From: Pseudo-nitzschia pungens
Taxonomy: Eukaryota > Bacillariophyta > Bacillariophyceae > Bacillariales > Bacillariaceae
Length of the DNA stretch: 64,000 bases
NCBI GenBank assembly: GCA_037355855.1
Contig: CM074758.1
Location: forward strand, 6,483,001-6,547,000
Reading direction: 5' to 3'
Shown: positions 10,644-18,900 of the stretch, piece by piece
Layout: every line of letters begins with the position of its first letter
How positions within the stretch are numbered: the stretch's first letter is position 1
Position numbers and translations under genes: made by a program
Notes under the pieces: generated by a model
Database searches by the model: none
Seen by the model: the letters and a program-made list of their open reading frames with translations, nothing else
Told to the model about the DNA's origin: nothing

Positions 10644-10934
10644 GATTGCTGCAAAAAATATAAAGGAATCCATGGTCAAACACAAAAAGAAGCAAAAATG
10701 GTGGTGAGCAATTCCAAAAAAGCAAGCACAGCAGCGACAACGACAGCAAACAAAAGCTCCCCCAAACAACTTACAGCGTAAATAAAGAGCGTTTGGAAGT
10801 GTTGCAAAGAATAGATCACTGATAGTGTTGGATCGGAACTCAAAAATCCCATTGTCGACAACAAAAGAAGCGTTTTGAATGTTACCAGATTTGAAATTAT
10901 GACGGATTTGCTGGGGTCCGAAAAAAAGATCCAC

Positions 10935-11349
10935 CGTGATAATACCGTGTTTGTCATGTAGGACTCAGTAGAATTCCTACAGAGTTAGCTAGTCCCATCA
11001 CCAGAGAGACAGACCGTGTCAGTCCCACCAGTTGGTTGTGTTTTTGTACACGCACGACTCGAAAATAGACCTTGTGTACTGTTCAACTACAGAGTCCCAC
11101 GACAAAAAACAAAACGAATACAAAAGTATTTCGTGTGCGTTTGACCGTTGTGTACTGTTCAACTACAGAGTCCCACAGCAAAAAACAAAAAAAGTACAGA
11201 TGTAACACGCTCGAGCTCCTATCCAAGTTTTCGTGCACCCTACAGCGCTGCTCGCAGCAGCTGCAGCGAAAACACCCTCCAGCTGCAGCAAAAACAGCAA
11301 GCAATGGTGCTGACAAGGACCACCTCCACATCGTGCTCTCTCTTAGGAC
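10935..11349. repeat. Non-coding region with a 76-bp tandem duplication
   Basis: The phrase TTGTGTACTGTTCAACTACA, followed by GAGTCCCAC and a CAAAAAACAAA tract, occurs at 11072 and again at 11148. No gene is recognised between the recombinase and the fold-back element. Confidence 0.7.
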
Positions 11350-11640
11350 CATGCTATTACATATGATACTTACCTCTCTTCCGTCTCCTCCTCCTCGTGG
11401 TACCGGAACAGCAGCTGTACATCCCGCCCAGCTCTCTTTCCTTGGCTGCGCCGCGGAAAAGAGGAGCGGGGGATGTTACAGCTGCTGTTCCGGTACCACT
11501 CGGAGTCGGTTTTCGTAGACACGTGTCCACCCCTATGTAATAAAAAATACTCGGCGCGCGCGCCTCGTATTTTTCATCACATAGGGGGGACACGTGTCTA
11601 CGAAAAATAGGAAGAGAGGTAAGTACATATAGTAATGTGT
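11350..11640. repeat. Nested fold-back element: outer stem enclosing two hairpins
   Basis: The outer arms 11368-11382 (ACTTACCTCTCTTCC) and 11610-11624 are perfect inverse copies, with partial pairing continuing outward to about 11350 and 11640. Inside lie two independent hairpins. One pairs 11397-11427 with 11466-11499 (GTGGTACCGGAACAGCAGCT on the left arm) around a 38-nt loop. The other pairs about 11510-11550 with 11567-11607 around a GC-rich loop containing GGCGCGCGCGCC. A single strand would fold into a T or cloverleaf shape. No coding capacity is seen; a fold-back or MITE-type element is the simplest reading. Confidence 0.8.
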
Positions 11641-11663
11641 TATGTACTTCCGGGAATCACTCA
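11641..11663. repeat. Isolated mariner-type terminus
   Basis: These 23 bp are the exact inverse complement of 1690-1712 and begin with TA. No partner terminus was found between here and the J-protein gene at 11848, so it is probably a truncated element end. The preceding bases AATGTGTTATG also match the flank at 1711-1731 with a short gap. Confidence 0.6.
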
Positions 11664-11847
11664 TTTCGGAACAGAGGAAGTACAACTTTCCGCAATTTTT
11701 TGGTGATCCATTCGTTCCTGATAGGAAATGCGCTAGGACTACTACGGAACCTGGAACTTGCAGTAATCCTGCGAGAGCAGAGAACACCACTCGACGTACC
11801 CCTTAATAGAATAGTTCTACAATGATACTATTGCACCTTCCGGAAAG

Positions 11848-12441
11848 ATGAGCAATGATCGTTATTCCAACCAGACCCATTACGAAATACTTGGAGTATG
11901 CAAGAATGCAAGCCACGATGAAATAAAAAGAAGCTTTCGAAGACTTTCGCTGAAATTCCACCCAGATCTTAACAAGGAACATTCTTGTGGAGAGAAATTC
12001 AAGGTTATTGCCAATGCCCATACGGTGTTGGCGAACCCTGCGGAGCGAAAAAAATATGATCGTCAACTTATGGAAGAAATAATGTGGAGGGGAGGAACGG
12101 GGTATCGCCGTGGAGGGGTGAAGGACTTCTCGGGTGCTGATCGAAGACATCGTAGGCCGCTCCGACCTGCCGGCCATGTTGTAATGGAAACTCTGACAAA
12201 TCCCAGATTTTTCATGTTGGGATTGATCGGATTTGGAGGTGTAGCAGTCCTGGGCTCTATCTTAGGAGGCATTTCCTCGAAGCGACCGGAATATCAATCA
12301 TACGAGCCACTAGTTGAGGCGTGGAAAAATCCTCTTACGGGTCGATACGAACAACCAGCTCCATGGGACAAGGAATACCAGAGAATGAAGCCTAAATTGG
12401 AGCTAGTACCAAGGGAAAAAGTTTGGAAACGACACAGGTAA
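11848..12441 (+). CDS. Membrane-anchored J-domain (DnaJ/Hsp40) protein
   Basis: This intact 197-residue product has an N-terminal J domain at residues 11-72 with 'YEILGV', helix II 'IKRSFRRLSLKFHPD' and the HPD triad at residues 38-40, which stimulates Hsp70 ATPase. No Gly/Phe or zinc-finger region follows, so it is a type III J-protein. Residues 121-142 ('FFMLGLIGFGGVAVLGSILG') form one likely membrane span, and the rest is basic and proline-containing. No clear targeting peptide precedes the J domain, so organelle membrane or ER placement cannot be decided. The gene is unspliced and convergent with the lipase gene; the 350 bp to 12792 hold only probable 3' sequences. Confidence 0.9.
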   Translation: MSNDRYSNQTHYEILGVCKNASHDEIKRSFRRLSLKFHPDLNKEHSCGEKFKVIANAHTVLANPAERKKYDRQLMEEIMWRGGTGYRRGGVKDFSGADRRHRRPLRPAGHVVMETLTNPRFFMLGLIGFGGVAVLGSILGGISSKRPEYQSYEPLVEAWKNPLTGRYEQPAPWDKEYQRMKPKLELVPREKVWKRHR

Positions 12442-12792
12442 AGAAACCGTGATCTATCTGATAGTTTTGATAATTGTATTTTTACGCATATACTTCGTAT
12501 ATGTTTTACGATCACGAGCTGCCACCGTGCGATGGCTCAAACTTACTGCAAGTGAGAAGGCGTGAATGCGTCGATGGAAAACTAACGGCAATTCTTAAAC
12601 GTCAAATGGTTTGAAAGCGTGGGGGAGAGTAGAGTACCGAGGCAATTGTTGCTCAGAATGAAGGAGGATCATTCGAGTACGAATGGTTTAATTCTCTAGA
12701 ATCTGCTCACATGATGAACTATTTGACCCAGACAATGGTTTCTGTAAAAATGTCTGCACGCATTCAATTTTCTGGAACTACACTTTGAATAA

Positions 12793-15302
12793 TTAAGAAA
12801 GCTTCGATGACATCCAATTGATTGCATATTGTTGCACTTGAACTGCTTCGGGAAACCCAGCTGTACCTAATCCTAGATAAGCATGAGGTACATTATGAAC
12901 AGCCATGAGCTCAGAATCAACACCTAGGACACGCAATCTCTCGTTAAAAACAACTGAATCATCCAACAATGGATCCATCGAACTCGCGAAAAGTAACACC
13001 GATGGGAATCTCCTCAGAACTTCATCCGCGGCATAAAATGGAGACACTAATGGATCTTTAGTATGAAAACCAGGAGGAACATACGCCTCTGAGATAGCAG
13101 ATATCAAAGCGCTCGGAAGCACAGGATCCCTCGTACCAATGATACGAGAATGAGATGGCTCTGTCGTTAGATTCAGTGCAGGGCAAGACAGCATAATTGC
13201 ATCTGGCATTCTTTCCGCTCCGTCTACAGGAATCTCAATTTCATCTTTTCGTGGAGTGGAGGTTTGTGATGAAATATCCGTTGGGCTATCGTCACTGCTC
13301 TCTGCTTCCAAACTACGCATTGCCAATTGAACACATAGCGCTGCGGCAAGGTTGCCGCCTGCGCTTTCTCCTGTGACTATAATTGAATTCGTGTCGAACC
13401 CTATGTCAATACTCCCATTCACAAGCGCATTATAAATTCTTGTTACTTGGTTCAATTGATGAGGAAATTTGTTCTCGGGAAGCAATGAGTACTAGATAGC
13501 AACTCATGTGATGAAGATGAGTCGAGTGAAAGTAAGAGTGAAAGTGTGGGATAGAAAAAATTTGTACCGTGATCGACTTACCTCAGGGCAGATGATTACA
13601 GAACCGGTAGAAGAGCTCCAATCCAGCAAGTAAGGAAGATCAGAGGCAATAGTGTGTGCAAAGAAACCTCCGCCCGTCAGGTGTAAAATCACATCTCGCT
13701 GACAACTCTGACCTTTTGATCCAACAAAGCTCTTTCTACCGATTTTTCGCTTTTCAGTTTGCACATGTATTTCCGTTTCAGCAATAGTGGATAATCGCGA
13801 GAACTTTTTAAATGGATCCCCAGGCCTTTTTTTCGCCTGGCGTTGGAGAACAGCTGCCAATTCAGGTGCTGGATCCTTGGAAAGGATGAAACAAGGGACA
13901 CCGCACAAGATGATTCGGTCAGCTACGGAAGCCCCTTTGACGATTCTTGACGCCTGTAGCATTAGATCTTTTAGTACCGGAAGAGACACCATCCCCCTTT
14001 GAGTGGAACAAACGATTCTTTCGTTAAGTGGAGGTCGTTACTATGATCTCAAAAGATACCCTTGTTGCAATTCATTCCTACTTACCATGCATGGCGAATC
14101 AAGTCGCAGGAAGACTCATTGACTACTGCTGGGGTTGGGGCCCCGGTGATAGTGTAGAAAGAAGCCGCAGCTCCTGCAACCAAGGGAAGAAAAAAAGGAT
14201 TCGGGTTTTGTTTCGTACAATGAACGCCTACTCCAACCGAGGCATAGTATATTTCCATAAATCGTTTTAACATGAGGAATCTAATCTCACCAGTTGACCT
14301 CCAAAAGTGAGATTTGCTACCGTGTCTCTTTGCGTACTCGATTAATAGTCTAGATTTGTGATCTACATCGAGCGAGCTTTCCATCTTTGTACACGCGAAG
14401 GACTCGTGTTTCGGTCTCAGTTGTATCCGTGAGGAATTATAGCCCGACTCACGGGGGGCCTCCGCATTGTAGTTGATCAATTCCCACTGTTGATTCCAGT
14501 CCAAAAGCTCATTGTTGCTTCGAGAAATCTTGTCGGACACCCAGCACCTATGTAGAAATTTTTTTAAAAATAACAAACTGAGAAGACAAGTGCTCGCCTT
14601 GGCGGTCAGAATCAGTTTATCGCTGTCGTATGAAGACGTGGAAGGAAGCTGAATTTTTCTTTTTAACTTTCCAATGCAGTTCCGACCGAAGAATCCACCA
14701 ATCATTCCTGCCCCCAAGCACAAGAAACTGATTGGTGGTATATTTTTGTAAATATGTGAATCTTTGGATACGAGATTCTTGTTCTCAGCGTTCTGCGTTC
14801 CGCTTTCAGTTCGAAGCAATTCATCAATTCTACGGCCTGTTATTACATAGTGAGCATCGTCAATTCGAACCAGCAAAAGCTGGAGAGCAACAACAAGCCG
14901 AAATATAAGTTGACTATCAATGCTCCGTGCTCTTTTGGCGTATTGAAATTGTCTGTCAACTGCTGGATCTTGCGGGTTCCGAGGACACGATCGATATCGA
15001 TCGCTTGATTGACCATCTCGATTTTTTTTTTCTTTTCCTTCTTGCACGACTTGTTTCAAATCTTTTAGCGCTTCAATTATATCAGTGTGTTGGTTACGTC
15101 CTTCAGGTCCATGCAAGTACAAAATTTTGAAGATGTGGTTGGCAATGATTTTCTCTGTGGAATTGAGACTATCTTGTAGCTGAAAAAGAGTTTCGTATCG
15201 TCCTTGAGAGAATTTGATTCGGGATATTGTTATCCTCAGACTTCTTTGGCATTGCAGTAATAAGGGAACAGCCTCAAAGAGATAGGGCGACGGGAGGCTC
15301 AT
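12793..15302 (-). CDS. Hormone-sensitive-lipase-type alpha/beta hydrolase, three exons
   Basis: Exons 15302-14086, 13996-13582 and 13491-12793 are joined across introns of 89 bp (14085-13997, phase 2) and 90 bp (13581-13492, phase 0), both GT-AG, giving 776 residues. The join recreates 'ICPEYSLLPENKFP', the HSL-family signature. The catalytic triad is Ser 587 in 'GESAGGN', Asp 717 in 'SMDPLLDDS' and His 747 in 'NVPHAYLGL', matching mammalian HSL in spacing and sequence. The oxyanion motif reads 'HLTGGGFFAHT': the usual His of HGGG is Thr. The N-terminal 400 residues are not clearly conserved and include a hydrophobic stretch 'PPISFLCLGAGMIGGFFG'. Role by family: hydrolysis of acylglycerols or other esters. 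The start is the first ATG in the frame. Splice joins are inferred from the sequence. Confidence 0.85.
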
Positions 15303-15443
15303 TTTCAATTTTGCCCAAACATTGAAAAGAGATACAAATTAGAAGTGCTTCGTAGTTGTGAAGTTCGATACTCGTACTGGTACTCGGTGGGAAGGTTTGC
15401 GACTTCGATTATGTACTTGTAAATTATACACCCCCCCCCCCCC

Positions 15444-15618
15444 AGGTCCCCTTTCGCTTGAAGACCGGGTGCTCCTTCTCCTGGACGATGAAATTGATGT
15501 CCCCCGCTTCCATGTTTGGTTTTTCGTCGGCCTTGCCGCGGAAGACAATCTTCTGCTGGTGCTTCATGCCCTTTTCCACCAGGACTTCCAGGACCCGATA
15601 ATCGTATCGAACGCGCAA
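15444..15618 (-). pseudogene. Fragment of a type I DnaJ C-terminal domain
   Basis: One frame encodes about 58 residues with 'VLVEKGMKHQQKIVFRGKAD', then 'PNMEAGDINFIV' and 'EKEHPVFKRKG'. This is the substrate-binding C-terminal domain of DNAJA/Ydj1-type chaperones. It has no J domain, zinc finger or start, and ends abruptly at a run of 13 C/G bases (15431-15443). It is therefore a captured or residual exon fragment. It is unrelated in domain content to the J-protein gene at 11848, which lacks this domain. Confidence 0.75.
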
Positions 15619-15737
15619 AACTATGTCGTACGAGATAGATACTCAATACGTAAGGTTAAGGTTACCCGTTCAATAAGTACAGTAGTAACCTTACTCAGAG
15701 GACGTACGCAATTGTAAGCATTAGTAAAAAATCTTAC

Positions 15738-15972
15738 TCTTGTAAATTAACAGAACAAGCCTACAATCGATGTAACATAACCTAAATGTACTAATTGTAT
15801 TAACGTAAAAAGTGAGATATCTGATGTATGTGTTTTCCTGGTCCTTCATCGGGTCAACATTTCCATTTCTGATGTTCCAAAAATCTGTGGTTCTCCCTTC
15901 TCCAAAAATATTTGGCGAACCTCAACGGTCATTTTGGATTTTGTAAACCTTAACTCTATAATTTCTCCAACA
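15738..15972 (-). repeat. 3' LTR of the 15.7-21.6 kb Copia
   Basis: This copy is nearly identical to 21407-21641. The target duplication CTTAC precedes it at 15733-15737. The polyprotein stop is 13 bp away. Confidence 0.95.
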
Positions 15973-15985
15973 CACTCCTGTGGAT

Positions 15986-18900
15986 TCATTCCGGTCCTTC
16001 AGTACTCGGTGTTAATCCATATCTGTCCATGGCCTCTTCATATTCCTTTCTATACTGATTGTCATGCTCATCATTGATCCCCAATATAAGGTTTCGAAAC
16101 TTCCGGAAGAGTGCTCCTTGTACCGGTTTGGTGTAATAGTCTGCAATCATCTCTTTTGTTGGGCAATGACGGACCACGATCTCCTTTCGTTTAATTCTAT
16201 CGGTCACAAAGAAGTACTGAATGTGTATATGCTTTGATCCTTTACCACATGATAACCTTCCGTTATTCGCCAGGAGTATTGCTGCTTCATTATCCTGGTA
16301 CAACACATCTTTGTCACTGTTTCCTCCCTGGGCCAATCGGAAGTATTGGAACCAAATATGCTTGGGCAACTTTTCCCCAACAGCAATAATCTCAGTTTCG
16401 GTGGAACTTGTGGTGTTTAATTTTGTTTTGTTTGATGATCCATAGATGGTCCCCCGGCCTCCGGTGACCATGACGCCAACATGTCCTCTCATGTTCTCAT
16501 GGACTGCATGAGCCCCATCAATATAAAGTGAAATTTCCTTTCCATCATATCTGAGAATCAGTGGGAGATGTTTTGATCCTTGTAGGTATTTCATTAGATG
16601 CCCGAGCTTCTTGTAATCATGTTCGTCTGGATTCCGGACCCTCGTGCAAAGAAATGCGACTGCCGTCTGTAGATCCGGCCGCCCTCGTTTCCCCAGGTAC
16701 AGCGCCCTGGCTGTCATGGTATGAAAATAGTCCTTTTCATCCTGGTTAAGTCTACGGATATTGTTCTCATCATCTGGTGCAGTTCGGAATAGGTGTTCTG
16801 GTGCTGCAGTTGGCTTCTCCCCTTTCATATCATCCTTGAGGTCGTTCAGCATCTTCTGGATGTAATCGTACATGCTGATCTTCACTTCTCCTTTTACTCG
16901 GAAGTCGATTGTCATCCCCAAGTATTCATGTACCTTTCCTCTGACTTCAGTCATAGGATCAGTTTTGCCATAAATGGCTTTTAGCTTGTTGATAATTTTG
17001 GTTACCTCATTAGGATCCACGTGACTAATCTTCATGTCGTCGACATGGAAAGCCACTGTCATTTGCTTCCCGTCGATTGTTTTGTTCCAAACACATGGAT
17101 CATATGGGTTCATAATGAATTCCCACTCACTGAGGTGACCAATTAGCTTCTTGTATGACAGTAATGCTGCGTTCAGTGTTCCATATATTGCCTTGCTGCA
17201 CTTAACGAATATTACCCATTTCCCTCGAACCTTCTGTAGGTGTGGTTTCCATCGCTCGTTGTCCAATTCCACTAGTGCCAGCGCTAATTCCCCATCCACT
17301 CTTAGGATAAGGCGTCCTTCCATTGGCGTTTGTAAGAAGTGTCCTGGTAGATCCAGCGTTGCAACGTCCCTACCTTCGTAAGCGTCCATCATCAGTAAAT
17401 AGAAGAGCCCTTCGGTTGAAACGGTCGGTGATCGTGTATCCTCTTTGGTCATCCATATTCGCTGCTTTCGTCCATCTGCGCAAGCCCGTCCTTTAATGCT
17501 TCCATCCCTCTTCCTTGTTAGAAACAATAAGATGGGTAGTGCCAGTCTCTTATCTTCATTGGATAGTGTCTTATACTCAATTTCTTCAAACACTTCTCTT
17601 GATAGCATTTGTTTCATCTCTTTAGTCGTCGCAGCCTTCCCCTCATCGCCAAATTTCTCCAGCCCAGCCTTCAGTCCGTATTGGGTCATCAGGAAGTGAG
17701 TTATTTTATCCTGACATTTTTGAGAGGCTGTTCCCAGGAATTCCATGGCGCGCTGATAGTTATGCTGCTCGTTTCCACTTGTGATCAGTTTAACGTTCTC
17801 CTTGAACTCAACGGTTCTCTGTAGGTATTGGTATGCACTCCTGTGCTTTGACCCTTCACCTCGGAATCGTTTATATTGGGATCCACCAGTCATTATGTTG
17901 ATATATGCATCCTCATATCCTGGCCATATATATGGCTGGATGTTCTGTCGGGTTGGCCGACCTTTGGGGGTATCACTCTCCTCACTGTCACTTTCGGCAC
18001 CCGTCTCATTTTCATCCGTGTTGTATTCATCTTCATTCTCTGAAGTATTCTCCTCCATTTCGCTATCCTCCTCGAAGATGATTTCGATCTCGTCGTCCAC
18101 TCCTGTGTCCTCGACAGCGTTGTCTTCGGTATTTGAATCATCTTCATTATCACTATCGTACACTCCTGTGCTTTCCTCATCATCTGAAGTCACCTTCGGG
18201 TCCACTGTACTACCCCTGCTGCTTTCACTTGATACGCTTGTGTCCTCAGTGTCATCCGCGACGGTGTCGTCATCTATGATTTCGTTGTTGTGTCCATCAG
18301 TGAACAATAGTCCTTCGGGGTTCCTCTCCCCCATGGTATTGACTTGATCTATTACTTCATCTGGCATTGGCAAGATGTGGTAGTCAGGTCTATCTCTCTC
18401 CACTTTTCTCCCTGTCGTTAGGCTCATGAATATCATTCCTCCTTGTAGATTGTGCATAGGCCCCATGGCTATGGCTCCAAATGTTCTTGTTTTCAGTGTA
18501 TTATCAGTTCCCCTCCGAACCTGGGCATATGTACCGTATGGCACATCACAATGCAACTTATAGTCGAGCTTCTTCCCGGTTACAATGGTCATGGGCGATA
18601 GGATCTTTGATATGCCCCCTTCCCATGATATGCCATTTATGTACACCATCACTGACCCTATAAGTCCAATCACCATCCTATTTGGTATTTTCTTAAATGG
18701 GGTGTTGTGGAAAGCACATCTGGCTCGTTCTTTTATAACCCGTATGAATCTCTCGACCTCAGGTACATGTTCATCTTGTGCGGCGATGTTAAGTAGAATT
18801 CCTATGCCCGCCAGCTCGTTATCTAAGCACTCGAACTGCTTATCTGCCAACATAAGCCCGATTCTGAACCCACGTCGCTGATAGAATTTTTGCAGCTCCT

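Noticed and set aside
11350..11640. Parvovirus-like terminal repeat
   Set aside because: Only the folding topology is similar. No Rep-type gene or sequence similarity is visible, so a fold-back element is the simpler reading.
1690..11663. One 10-kb composite transposon bounded by the 23-bp inverse repeats
   Set aside because: The TA-side of each terminus faces inward, so the two elements extend outward from the interval instead of enclosing it.
17781..18347. 188-codon plus-strand Ser-rich frame inside the Copia
   Set aside because: It is antisense to the acidic linker of the polyprotein (Glu/Asp codons read as Ser/Leu).
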